A stretch of 64,000 nt of DNA from Nicotiana tabacum. Taxonomy: Eukaryota; Streptophyta; Magnoliopsida; Solanales; Solanaceae. The DNA is taken from contig NC_134101.1 of assembly GCF_000715075.1 (NCBI RefSeq), positions 28,140,822 to 28,204,821 on the forward strand. Reading direction: 5' to 3'. The position numbers were made by a program, and so were the translations under genes. The notes beneath the pieces were generated by a model. It ran no database searches. It worked only from the letters and a program-made list of their open reading frames with translations, and had not been told where the DNA came from. This document shows, in pieces, positions 22,266 through 33,248 of the stretch (position 1 is its first letter; every line of letters starts with the position of its first letter).

Positions 22266-22976
22266 AGCTGGATGCTTCAGCTGATCACCCAAGGCCAAAC
22301 GACTTCCGCGCATCGTCTGAATAGCATATGGTGCCCCAGAGGCCCCGTCCAAACATACCAACAAGTTTGTAAACATAAAATAGACTCTCACGCACCCTCA
22401 AAACAAGGAAAACAACATTAAAACTAGGAATCGCAACCCAAAGCCAATAGGATAAACTTATGAACTTCAAATTCCTCCAACTTACTCTGAACGCGCCGAT
22501 TCATACTTAAACTACTCGGAATGGCACCAAATTTTGCGTGCAGGTCTTAAATCACCATACGAAACTATTCTCAGGCTTAGAATCACAAACGGACCTCGAT
22601 AACACCAAAACCTACTCGAAACCAAATTCAAAGAATATTTAAACCTTCAATAAGCCAACTTTTAACATTAAGCGCCGAAACGCCCCGGGATATCCAAAAC
22701 CCGATCCGAACATACACCTAAGTCCTAAATCGTTATACGAACCTATTGGAACCGTCAAATCCCGGTTCCGAGGTTGTTTACTCAAAATATTGACCAAAGT
22801 CAAACTTAGCCCTTTAAAGCCAAACTAAGGAACCAAGTATTCAGATTTCAACCCGAACCCTTCCAAATCCAGAACTAACCATCCGCCCAAGTCATAAAAT
22901 AGTAAAAGCACATACATGAAGTCTTATTTAGGAGAACAGGGATCTAAAAAGAAAAATGACCGGTCGGATCGTTACA

Positions 22977-23071
22977 GAAGACGTTCAGAATCAAAGATGT
23001 TATTGTCAACAAGAATCTCCTTGCCTTCAATGAAATACTCCGAAAATGCACAACAATATATACCACAATCA
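22977..23071 (-). pseudogene. C48 (Ulp1-type) gene: exon with catalytic Cys, cut by element B
   Basis: Joined to the upstream exon across an 87 bp intron (23072-23158; GTAAGT donor, TGCAG acceptor), the split codon gives KADCGIYCCAFSEYF. DCG carries the nucleophile Cys of C48 SUMO-type proteases. The exon continues IEGKEILVDNNIF and is cut at 22977 by the LTR of B, so the C-terminus is missing or lies left of the window. Confidence 0.8.
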
Positions 23072-23158
23072 CTGCATACAAAAATGTATTAAGAAAAAAT
23101 AAGATACCAATAAAAGAGTGAAAACAAAGAATATCATATAAAAAAAATTACAACTTAC

Positions 23159-23679
23159 GCTTTTTCCTGTTGAGGCAATTCATCTACCGATAAAAGAGAA
23201 AATGGTTCTGACAGATCCTCCTTTCCCAAATAATGAGATCTATTCCTTGCAATGTCAACTCTTTGCTCATAAAATGGAGTAGTGTTCAACAGCAATGATA
23301 TCATTACAGCAAATGAGTGCAATGCTTTATAAACAACAACATCATGACTTGCAGATCTCATAGAGTCGTATATGTAAATGTACCCATCAAGCAAAGACAG
23401 AACGCCCAATACCCAATTTCATGCATCTTTCACATTAATTGGCATAAGAACATAATCAACGAAAATCCAAGAGGGTGTTACAAAGAATGTAATACCCAAG
23501 CACATACTCTTTTAATTTCTTTGTCAAGTCAAATATCTCTTTTTTACATTCCCACTATCTGTGGTTGATTTATTGTACACCTCTTGAATGGTACAACTGA
23601 AATAATTGTCACTAGTTGTCATCTTTACTTTTCCATATTTAGCTTTCTTCCGGAGGTAGTAGAATATAATATCAATATG
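23159..23679 (-). pseudogene. C48 (Ulp1-type) gene: central catalytic exon
   Basis: The acceptor TTTTTTGTAG precedes HIDIIFYYLRKKAKYGK, then TIQEVYNKSTTDSG. After a frameshift come TPSWIFVDYVLMPINVKDA, a TGA, and NWVLGVLSLLDGYIYIYDSM, then PFYEQRVDI and LLSVDELPQQEKA. This is the order of plant Ulp1-like peptidase C48 domains found in KI-type Mutator-like elements and their derivatives. The catalytic Asp (IYDS) is present. The residue that should be the catalytic His before W is Asn, preceded by a stop. Function as an active deSUMOylase is therefore unlikely. Confidence 0.82.
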
Positions 23680-23761
23680 CTACAAAAAAGAAAAAACACA
23701 TCAATCGAACATACACACACACCTGTCAAACTAAAAAAGGAAATAATGTCTGTTGACATAC

Positions 23762-23870
23762 CGTCTCATTGATACCTATACCAGTATAGTGAAGTTCAAA
23801 AAACCATGTCCTCTTAGTTATAAATGCAATTCAAGATCAAACTGTTGCTCTAGTATATCATCCTTCTTTT
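23762..23870 (-). pseudogene. C48 gene: exon upstream of the catalytic core
   Basis: Conceptual reading AFITKRTWFFELHYTGIGINET, ending at a GTATGT donor and joining in frame to HIDIIFYYL across an 82 bp intron (23680-23761). Its 5' end is uncertain because frame is lost near 23850. Confidence 0.65.
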
Positions 23871-23999
23871 CGTACACCTTTTTGTAAAAAAGATTTAATA
23901 AATATATAAATACGATAGTCCAAACTATGATTAAAAAGAAAATACAATCAAAGCATAAGGAAATCTACAACACTACCTGCGAGTTCCAATTAACTTTGT

Positions 24000-24543
24000 T
24001 TCAACAAACATAGTAAACTCATCACTAATTAATACATGAACTTTTTCTGTAATTGACATTTTAAAAGGATGATCCCCTTTCACAATAACACGAGGTACAA
24101 CATTTTTTCTTATTCAGTCAAGTAGAGTCATCTGAAACCTCATAAGCTTAAACGCCTTCATAAGTTGACTGAATAGGCAAAGAACTTGCAACATCTTCAG
24201 GTGTAGAGCATTTTGGAATAGAACAGATTACAGGAGCAACACCTATGGACTGATTAGCAATCTCAAAATTTAGTTTGTGAATCTGAGAATCAATCTGAGA
24301 GTTAGTCATCTCAACCTCATAATCTGGAAACATCTCCGTTGTTGATTTTTTATAAACCTCAACAGCCGGAACATCTTCATCGCGTGATTGTTTAGGCATC
24401 TGACAAGATGGAATATCTTCAGTTGTTGTTTGTTTACCAAGCTTAGATGTTAATTTATGAGCCTCTGAATCACACGTTTCTAACCACTTATCACCATCCA
24501 GAATTCCAACATCAACAAACCCAGATGCTACATAAAAATACAT
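24000..24543 (-). pseudogene. C48 gene: acidic/Ser-Thr-rich linker exons
   Basis: A frame of about 130 codons beginning after an ATGTAG acceptor near 24533: SGFVDVGILDGDKW, then repeated short phrases (TTEDIPSC, RDEDVPAV, TTEMFPDY, TPEDVASS), a low-complexity spacer without a known domain. A second piece at about 24000-24120 reads NVVPRVIVKGDHPF and TEKVHVLISDEF. It lies between the Lys-rich repeats and the protease, where this gene family has a variable linker. Confidence 0.55.
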
Positions 24544-24589
24544 CAAGATGTCAGAAAAGATAAATATTAAAAAAAAATTCAATATACAA

Positions 24590-25453
24590 CTATATGTTTA
24601 AATACCGGAAGTTCCTTCCTTTATCGCTTCTAAATCCATATCTTCTAATTTTAATCTTCATTATTGACATCATTTTACTTGATATCATGGGAATCCTCTG
24701 CAGAGCCATAAATTGAAGCATTATAAACAAGTTATCAGAAAATAAGAAGAACTCAAGTATATCATACTCATCCGGTATAAAACAATATGGCACAACAAGC
24801 CTTCAGAGATAAGATGTCAAGTAGAATATACTGCAACCAAATTTTGAATTATGAAGGCTAGCACATTATTCTAGATTTCATGTTATGAGAAATAATAAAT
24901 ATCCAACAATAAATACTGGATTAGAATGGAAAAATACAATAAAAAATGTAGTACATTATACTTATACACTAAATTATAGTCATCCAGTATACAACACTGG
25001 ACAACAAGCCTTCGAACACTAGATTTCCCAGCATAATATGCAGTTTACTAGTATACCTTCTAAGACTTCATCTATAATATACGGGAACAAAACTTTGAAT
25101 TATAAACGCTACCACATTATTATAGAAATCCAACAAAAGATATTGGATTAGAATTGAAAAATATGATCAAAATATAGTATATTATAATTATCCACTAAAT
25201 TATACTCATCTAATATATAAAACTGGATAACATTCCTTCAGACACCAGACTTCCAGTATAATGTACAGTATACTAGTATACCTTCTTCGTTTTCATTGAC
25301 TGCATCCCGGTTCCTATCACCATCATCATCTTTATCTTTTTTCACATCTCTGTTGTATTGGTGCTATATCAGAAATTTCAAATAAAATGTTATTAACTTT
25401 AGAACTACCAAAAAAAATGAAAAACAATACACACAATAAGTACTAGTATACCT
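24590..25453 (-). repeat. AT-rich introns with tandem units like the upstream satellite
   Basis: No convincing coding sequence. Two tandem copies of a roughly 230-250 bp unit (about 24860-25060 and 25085-25285) contain GATATTGGATTAGAAT-type phrases, CCAGCATAATATGCAG and ACTAGTATACCTTCT. They resemble monomers of the array at 38200-40671 (TACTGGAATAGAA, CCAGCATAATATACAG). Short exons may be hidden at the ends of the units. Confidence 0.55.
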
Positions 25454-25810
25454 CTAAATTGCTCTTCTTAGTTGAATCAATGGCATTGAACACCTCCACA
25501 AATTTCTCAGCAATATAATTCTTAAACCCACTAGTTCATCCTTGTATTCCTTCTTCAATAACGATACTTCTTTCTTCAATTCCACTTGACCATCTGCCAA
25601 AATCTTAAACTGAACATCCCAATCACTACCTTTAGGTGGAGGGTCGACAGAGGCATTCCATATACTTTGATGTTTGTCATGAATATTCTCCACAACCTTC
25701 TTCTCCAAATCATTTGCAGCTTTACTTTTCATTTTTTATGTTTGAGGTGTACGATCGACAAGGTCATTATTTGATGCCTTAACTTTACAATATTTTTTTA
25801 TTTCTTCAGC
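25454..25810 (-). pseudogene. C48 gene: second Lys-rich repeat exon
   Basis: Reads NDLVDRTPQT-stop-KMKSKAANDLEKKVVENIHDK, NASVDPPPKGSDWDVQF and VELKKEVSLLKKEYKDEL, a predicted coiled coil. The first part is a second copy of a ~60-residue unit whose first copy lies at 36149-36300 on the other side of element C. One TAA interrupts it, and the frame shifts near 25510. Confidence 0.75.
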
Positions 25811-25815
25811 TGGAG
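25811..25815. repeat. Target site duplication of C, left copy (TGGAG)
   Basis: TGGAG immediately precedes the LTR start TGTAACG; the identical TGGAG follows the 3' LTR at 36144-36148. This fixes both ends of element C. Confidence 0.95.
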
Positions 25816-26699
25816 TGTAACGATCCGACCGGTCATTTTGCGCTCTAGCATGTCGTTCGGCGGTTTGAAACCTTGAGTAGTTTCACTTCAGGTATTATGA
25901 CTTGCACGTATGGCTGGAATTGAATTTCGGGAAGTTCGGAGTTAGTTTGGGGAGAAAATTCTAATTTCAGAAGCTTTAAGTTGAAAGAATTGATTAAGGT
26001 TTGATTTTTGAGTAAACGACCTCGGAATTGGGATTGGAAGGTTCCAACAGGTTCGTATAATAATTTTGGACTTGGGCGTATGTCCGAATCGGGTTTTGGA
26101 TGACCCAGGAGCGTTTCGGCGCCTATTGTGGAAGGTTAGCGTTTTGGAAGAATTTCATAAATTTGGGTTAAAGTATATTTCAATGTTATTAATGTCTGTT
26201 TGGGATTCCGAGTCTGGAAATAGCTCCTTATGGTTATTCTGGTATTGGGAGCGCATCTGGATGTAGATTTGGAGGTCCGTAGGTCGTTTCGGAGTCATTT
26301 GGCAAAAATTGGAAATTTGGATAATTTTTGAGAAGTTTGACCGGGAGTAGACTTTTTGATATCGGGGTCGGATTCTGATTCCGAAAGTGGGAGTAGGTCC
26401 ATAATATCAATTATGACTCGTGTGCAAAATCTGAGGTCAATCGGACGTGATTTGATAAGTTTCGGTATCGATTGTAGATGTTAAAGTTTCAAAATTCATT
26501 AAGTTTGAATTGGAGGGTGATTCATAGTTTCGATGTTGTTTGGTATGATTAGAGGCCTCGACTAAGTTTGTAATGTGTTTTGGGACGTGTTGATATATTT
26601 GGTTGAGGTCCCGAGGGCCTCGGGTGGATTCCGGATGATCGACGGATCGAATTTGGACTTGGAAGAAGTGCTAGAGCTGCTTCCTTCTGGTGTAACTGC

Positions 26700-26940
26700 A
26701 CCTACGAGGTTTTGGCTGCAGGTGCGGAGCCGCAAAAGCGGCCAAAAAGGAGCAAATGCAATTTTTGTTGGGCAGTGCTGGGACCGCAGAAGCGGTCATC
26801 TCGCCACAGAAGCGAGACCGCACCTGCGGAAGGGAAGGCGTAGAAGCGGAAGCAGGCAGCTGGGGGCATCTCCGCAGAAGCGGAATATTCGCCGCACCTG
26901 TGGAACCGCAGAAGTGGTCAAGTGACCGCAGGTGCGAGAA
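26700..26940. repeat. CG-dense word-repeat block (GCAGAAGCGG type), C 5' LTR
   Basis: Repeats of CCGCAGAAGCGG, CACCTGCGG and ACCGCAGGTGCG in both orientations. The 3' LTR copy lies at 34140-34315. The 116-codon ORF across it is compositional. Confidence 0.72.
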
Positions 26941-27456
26941 GTCGCTAGGCATAAGGGTTCTTTAAGAACGGGGATTTGGCCATTTTCTTCCATTCTCTCT
27001 TGGTTGGGCGATTTTAAGAGAGCTTCAAGTGGGCAGTTTTTCTTCATCTATGCTAAGGTAAGTTATTCCCATCCATTTCAAGATAAATACATGGTTTTTT
27101 ATAGATTCAAGCATGGAAATTTGTAGAAATTTGGGGTTTTGGTAGAAACCGAGAAATTAGTATTTTTGGATTTTGACCACGAATTTGGGCATGGAGTTGA
27201 GAATAAATCATATATTTGAGTTCGTAATGTTATGAGTAATGTTTATCTTCGAAAAGTTTCAAAATTCGGGCACGTGGGCCAGAGGGTTGCTTTATCGGCT
27301 TTTCGATCAGAGTTGAGAATTTGTCTAAATTGATTTGTTATGAGTATTAGAGTATATCTTTATTGGTTTGCATATTGTTTGACTAGTTTTGGAGCGACGA
27401 ACATCGATTTGAGGTGTTAGAGGTCTTTGGAGCCGGTTATGGAACTTCGGAACGAG

Positions 27457-28307
27457 GTAAGTCTCCTGTCTAACCTTGTGAGGGGAAACCACCCCCTAGG
27501 TTATACTTATTGTTATGTGCAACTAGTTGTGGGCGCTACGTACGTACGAGGTGACGAGAGTCCGTACGTAACTAAAGCATGTCTATGCCCGGGTAGACTT
27601 AGGACCTTATCCTATAATAATTGAATAATTTTAACTTGTTCTACTGGCTTATTTAATTAAAGTTATAACTGAAATTGATTTAGAAATAAAAGTACCAGGT
27701 CAAGCTTTAATACCTTGAGATGTTGCTAAGGTATTCGATAAATGTAAAGAGATGTACTTATTATTGTGTTCATGTACTTTATTGTAAGCGCGTATCCTGT
27801 GATTCAGAAACTTCCTTCCTTTCTTGTGGAGCAGGCCGAACGCCTCGGCAGTATATAGAGATGCATCTCTGGTTCGTGCCGTTCGACCCTCGGCAGTGTA
27901 CATACTATTCCGGATCGAGCCGAACGACCTCGGCAGAATCGTGCTTTATACTGCTAGTAGTCCGAATATTCACGAGATACACTTTTCACTGATGCCCGAT
28001 ATTTTATGGTATTTCTTATCTGATTGGTATTGACACTTGGCATTTATTCTGAGATATTGAGGTAGGATACATGATCGATAAAGTTTTGTTAAAAAGGAAA
28101 TAATTGGAACATTATGAAACTTCAGATTTCTCCCCTATTGCTGTGTACTTTATAATTGTATGAATTATCAATTATATTGCGTTATTGGACCTTTAATATG
28201 TGTCAATGTCGACCCCTCATCACTACTCCTCCAGGGTTAGGCTAGATACTTACTGGGTACGCATTGATTTACGTACTCATACTACACTTGCTGCACATTT
28301 TGTTCAG
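27457..28307 (+). other. Intron-like interval in C 5' LTR
   Basis: GAG/GTAAGTCTCCTGTCTAACC at the 5' side; a hairpin TACGTACG / CGTACGTA around AGGTGACGAGAGTC at about 27538-27567; repeats containing CGAACGCCTCGGCAGTA; CTTACTGGGTAC; TACTCATACTACACTTGC; and TTTTGTTCAG at 28307. The 3' LTR equivalent is 34822-35733. Confidence 0.5.
27830..27945. repeat. Short tandem repeats with CTCGGCAG core, C 5' LTR
   Basis: Three degenerate units of about 38 bp built on GGCCGAACGCCTCGGCAG; four units in the 3' LTR (35195-35370). A similar set occurs in solo LTR F (51982-52085). Confidence 0.65.
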
Positions 28308-28695
28308 GTGCATATATACCCGGTGGTCTTTTGGGCGTAGAGGAGCGGATGTTGCAGGGACTTACCGTGAGCTGCATTTTATGTTACGATCCGCAACCTG
28401 CAGAGTTATTTACGTTTGTATTCTAGATAGATGTTGCATTTATATTATATTTCCTAGTTGATGCTCATTCACTTGTGACACCGGAATTTGGGGTGATTAT
28501 GGGTTGTTTGGTATTGAAATTATGAAAATATTTTTATTTACTCCATAAAGTTCTTCTTTTATTATTAAATTGAAGGAAATCGTGATTTCAATTATTAAAA
28601 GGAGTAATTAAGTTAATTAATTATGGTTGGCTTGCCTGACAACGGTGTTAGGCGCCATTACGACCTATCATGGATTTTGGCGGGTCGTGACAACA

Positions 28696-28707
28696 TGGTA
28701 TCAGAGC
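28696..28707 (+). promoter_or_regulatory. Primer binding site of element C (tRNA-iMet)
   Basis: TGGTATCAGAGC, three bases after the 5' LTR. Confidence 0.93.
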
Positions 28708-28771
28708 ACTAGGTTCACTTAGGTCTCACGAGTCATGAGCGAGTCTAGTAGAGTCTTGCGGATCGGTACAG

Positions 28772-28779
28772 AGACGTCT
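28772..28779. promoter_or_regulatory. Leader palindrome AGACGTCT, element C
   Basis: Within GATCGGTACAGAGACGTC and followed by TTATCTTCGAGAGGCT, matching the leaders of A, B and D even though C has no gag. Confidence 0.6.
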
Positions 28780-28819
28780 ATATTTATCTTCGAGAGGCTA
28801 CAAGACTATTAGGAGCACT

Positions 28820-31800
28820 TCCCTTCTTGATTCCTCATCGTGCGATTTGATTCATTTGAGGCTTATGCCTTCATTTCCTTCCTATTCAATCTTGTGCGAC
28901 GTGAAGCGTTTGTTTTAAATTTGGAAACGAGGAATTTTAATTGTTCTGCAGATGTGGTGCGGGATGTTTCTCCCTGCATATTTGATTGGGCTATTGTCGC
29001 CGCCTTGCGGAAGGTCATTCTGTCATTTCAGCTCAGTATCAGTATTGCCTATGGTTTGAGATTTGGCGCTAATTGTTATGATGATTCGTGCATTGCTATC
29101 GCATAGTGTTGGCGTAATGATAGGGTGCTTATCTATAGATCGCGGCAGTAAATGACTTGATAGAAGGACTTCTCATTTCACGGCTTAGAGGTTCAGCATT
29201 TAGTTCCGACAGAGGAGAGGCAATCGGACTACGAACATTCAGGTTTGGGTTGATGGAGTAACGAGACTGGGTATTTCGAGCGCGGTGGAATTTTCATCTA
29301 TTATGTGGTGTCGTCATCCTGGATTGGATGCGTTAAGTTTGCCGGTGTTGTGGTCTTCTTCAATTCGCCTTCGGGGCGGGGTATTATGAAATGGTGCTGG
29401 AGAAGCGGTTGTCAGAAATAACGGGATGTAGCGATTTTGGAATTCGAATAAGTGTTTCTAGTGTTGATGGCTCGAGAAAGATGATCTTCGGAAAGGTTTA
29501 AAATTAGTAGCGATCGATTGGTTCAAGTGCTACAGAGATAGATTTTTATTTAAGGCAACAACTGGGCAGCGAAGGATGAGGAAGGGCATGTGGGAGGTGT
29601 CTTGTGGTGGTTAAAATTCTAGAAGGCCAAGTGTTAGAAACAGAAGTCGAGTAGTTGCTTAAAGGAGAGGGTTTGACCAAAGTGGGAGAGTGGTAGAGTA
29701 GCATATGGGTTCTGTGGTAGGATAGCTACACGCCTTGGGGAAAGTTTAGAGTGATTTGGGATTCATGGTGGACATGGACTAGGGCTACGGACTAATTGGG
29801 AATATTTGGCTACTACTGAGGAAGGTTGGATACGACAGGAGGGAGTTTCTTAATATAAAGAGGGAGGCAACATGACTTGGATTGGAATGTATCGTTGCAC
29901 CTCTAGTTGATGTCAATGGGGAGTGAACGGACTTGTACAGTTGGTGAATGAGCACGGGCTAAGGAGGGTTTATTGGTTTCGTAGTAATTGTACTCGGTGC
30001 AATGTCGTTGAAAGAGGTCGGCATAGAATTTCCACAGGTGGGATATCTCCTGTGAGCAGGTTAGCGGTTGTGTGGTGTAGATAAAGCTTCTACGAAGAAT
30101 TTTACTGGCTATCTGGTAAGAGGTCGAATATGTAAATGTGGCTAGTGATTCAGAGCGTTCATGGAATGGCTAATAGGAAGATTTCGAGGAATTTGGCGGG
30201 TCGATCGCGCGAGGTCATGTCAGTAAGGAAGAAGGAATCTTGGTAGGTTCCAGGGTCATGTAATGGTTGCTTCAAGCTAAGTAGAAGAGCCCCACCGCCT
30301 ACGATTGGATTGCATGGTTGTCTACTTGTGAGGTTTCTGGTTATCGGCATATTGGTGGGTTGTTACGACTAAGGAAAGAGAACATAAATGGTGATTTGAG
30401 CCAAGGATTTGAGGAATGTATACTACAATTGGCCTTATCGATTCATGTTAAGGCTTTGGGAAGACTCGGAGTTTATGCTTCGTGTAGATGGGATGTACAA
30501 GGGAAGTGAGTTAGCCGAGTGCTTCTTTGAGAAGATGTTCATGTTCTAGTAGGGTCTTGGAGTTTGATCATAATTGGGAACAAGTCATAGTGGGTAACTC
30601 TCAACAATGGTTCTAGTGGGTTCTAAAGTTTAAAGTGCGGTGCCTAAGGATTTCGAGCCAGTAGTATGGTTAATTATTGAGCTTTTGCAGTGGATTATGA
30701 AGAGTGGCTTGGAGTGTTCTACATTATCTTCGGTCTGCAGTGTGGCATTAGAGGAATGGGAGAAAATAATTCGGATTCATAGAGGGATTTTCAGAATGGG
30801 TGTACCAGTTGAAGATGTGAATATGCGCATAAGGAGGGTATGAGATGGTTCGTGGGTTATGGAGAAAACATGGCCTCGTGAAATAAGGTACTCAGGATGA
30901 GTGCGGATTTGGGTTCATGATTTTTGAATGGAGCTATTAGTATTCCTAAGGCAAGTCTAGAGAAAATTAGAAGAAGTCGCATCAGTTAGAAATGGTTGAA
31001 TTGGCATGATGGTGGCAATGATCAATTCCTTTAGCGTGTTAAGTTATACATGTGATTTGTGGCGGTACGTGTGAGGCTTGACGACGCCATAATTGGTTTT
31101 AATTTGAGGCATTCGGGTATTACGGCTCATGTGTAGATGGATCCCGGAAGAGTTATGGTGGTTTGTACCACTACTTGAGGATTGTATTTTCTGCGGTTGT
31201 GAGAATTTGGTCGCGTGTTGCTATGGTTCTCCGAAAATGAGTTAAGTGAAAGGTTTCTATATGATGAAGTGTGTACCATATTAGTGGTTAAGGAGTTTTG
31301 ATGAAATTCTTGTACTCTCGCGTATTGGCATGTTAGGTGCAGTGAGCGGCATGGAAATTGGAAGCTGAGGATTAAGGTTGTGGTTTGGTGTTGACAAGAA
31401 TGTCATGAGCTCGAATGAGCAGGGAAAAATTCAGATGTTTAGAGTAAGCTGATATTGTCTTTAGCGTCACTTGAGATCGGTGTCATGTGTAAGAGGCTTT
31501 GTGTACTGATTTGCGGCTTCTTGATTTGCTTTACAACATTAGTGTGGCTGGTGGTATGGATGTGCAGACTTGTTACCTGGTGTGGAAGGTCGTGGGAGCG
31601 TATCCCACGTGAAGATTGTATAACTGTGACATGTAGTCACTTGATTTATTAAAGATTGAAACCAAGTAAGGAGATTTGATACTATCGCTAATGTGAGAGT
31701 TTAGGCCTGAAAGGCGCTCTATTCGGTTGGTTGTGAATTGTGGAAGTTTGTTCCGGATTCGACTGTTGTTCTTGTGTGTCATAGGAAAAAGGTTATTGTG

Positions 31801-33214
31801 GAACCTTGAGAGGGTATTTGCCCAAGCATGGTATGATCAGAATCGGTTTGAGGTTCGTTGATGGGTCCAGGTATGGATGTGTATTCTACACCAGTCTGGG
31901 TGTATTTATACAACATAGCATTCCTTATGGAGGAGTATTCGGGCATTGGATGATTATTTCATCGCCAGCTATTTCATGTAATACTCTATGGTGCCACGTG
32001 GGTTGTGAGACATCTTGATTTTTCGCACATGTGTTGAGGTCCCGCGTAGCTGTGATGTTATGTGAGCAGGATGGCTCTCGAGATGCAGATCATATATCAT
32101 ACCTTAGTTGTACTCGAGTTTCATAGCGTATGACGCTATCCGTCTCCCCAGGATTCGTATTATTCACTCGACGTGCTTAGGGTTGATATTCGGACATTTC
32201 GTGAGTATAAGCGTTACGACTTGATGTGTGTTTTCTTTTGATCGTTATGTGCGGGTCGGGTGGCATGCCGCCACGGGTATATCGTTTGGATCGGGTGGCA
32301 TGCCGCCACAGGTATATTATTTGGAACTGGTGGCATGCCGCCACGGGTATTTTTTTTGGATCGTGTTGCACGCCGCAACGGTATCATATGTGGATCGGGT
32401 TGCACGCCGCAACAATGTGATGTTGTGCACAGTCCCCTATATCTATTCCTGTGTGTTTTGTCCTGCATTTTCTGAGAAAGATTCATGACACCTTTTGGGT
32501 TGTTTAATTAGTTACGTGGGTTGAGTAGTTCTTTCCAGAGTTCGTTTTCCTTATGTACCACATTTGAATTTGTGGATTGTTGGCATATGGTGGCATCATA
32601 TGAGACCTTTGGTAGCGTTTGTGGTGGCTTATTTCCAGAATAGCTTATACTGGGTGAGACGAGATTTATTGGACCTGGGATCAGTGCGATTAGCTTTATA
32701 TGAGGCACATTAAAGAGTAAATATTGATATTTAGTCCAGAAATGAGGTAATGGTTCTTATCGGGAGGAGATACCCCATGAGTTGTGATTCGGCAGGTGGT
32801 TATGAGTTTCTACACATCTCTTCTGTCGTGGAAGTATTGCGGGAGCTGAAACGGGATTTATATGCTTCATGAGGTGTGTTGTGGGCATCAGATTCGTGGG
32901 ATTTCGGCTATTATTTTCAGGGGATGTCATTATGGTCATGTGAATAATACGGTGCATGGTGTGAATTCGGTAAGAGTAAACAATCATGTATTGGTACACC
33001 ATGTAGTGATGGATACAGTATTCGTATGTTGGAAACATACCTGGTAGAGAATTTCAGATGTTGGAATTTGGCTCTAAGGCTTATTTGACTAGATAAAAGA
33101 GAGAATTTTTAGGTTTGCTCGAGCTAATGTGCTCAACCGGGTTGTGGTAGCACGGGTAGGTTCACGAGGTGTTAAACAAGGATTTCGAACAACTCCGGAG
33201 CAGTTCTTAGCACG
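28820..33214 (+). other. Non-coding interior of element C
   Basis: I find no conserved protein motif in any frame. ORFs are short and uncorrelated. Composition is moderately GC and unlike the LTRs. The only repeated structure is a 36 bp tandem array at 32268-32415. Interiors of this size without gag-pol are typical of LARDs, but a very decayed gag-pol cannot be fully excluded by eye. Confidence 0.7.
32268..32415. repeat. 36 bp tandem repeat with GGTGGCATGCCGCC core
   Basis: Five units, each GATCGGGTGGCATGCCGCC plus a variable TA-rich spacer; GGCATGCC is palindromic and the last two units read TTGCACGCCGCAAC. In reverse complement the unit resembles the GGCGTGCAGCCCGATCC units of the A and G LTRs. 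Confidence 0.8.
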
Positions 33215-33248
33215 TTCGAGGATGAACGTATGTTTAAGTGGGAGAGAA
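33215..33248 (+). pseudogene. Element C: residual pol C-terminal tail and polypurine tract
   Basis: An in-frame tail FEDERMFKWERM ends in a stop formed by the first LTR bases, exactly as in B and G. The purine tract AAGTGGGAGAGAA (33236-33248) overlaps it. This is the only pol vestige in C and shows descent from an autonomous relative. Confidence 0.75.

Larger units (their letters stand above)
20228..22976 (-). repeat. 5' LTR of element B
   Basis: Full LTR of 2749 bp, TGTCACGACCC at the inner end and GTTACA at 22971-22976 on the outer end (TGTAACGATCC on the minus strand). It overlaps in sequence with 13955-15081. It carries a CTGCGG-type block (about 21980-22265) and an intron-like interval (20660-21457). 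Directly to its right the C48 gene exon begins, so B inserted in or next to that exon. The probable duplicated target GAAGA (22977-22981) cannot be verified because the other side is outside the window. Confidence 0.93.
25816..28692 (+). repeat. 5' LTR of element C
   Basis: 2877 bp, TGTAACGATCC to GGGTCGTGACA. It contains a CG-dense block of the GCAGAAGCGG type (26700-26940), an intron-like interval (27457-28307) and CGGCAGT-type repeats (27830-27945). An extra 80 bp just before the CG block (about 26655-26740) is absent from the 3' copy. Confidence 0.94.

Noticed and set aside
26575..26952. Overlapping ORFs on both strands across the CG blocks (also at 14098-14540, 34138-34410 and 58766-59213)
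   Set aside because: CG-rich words lack stop codons in many frames; no conserved protein features.
28840..31782. Short ORFs in the interior of C as an accessory gene
   Set aside because: None exceeds about 90 codons, none is linked by frame, none shows a domain or a conserved start.
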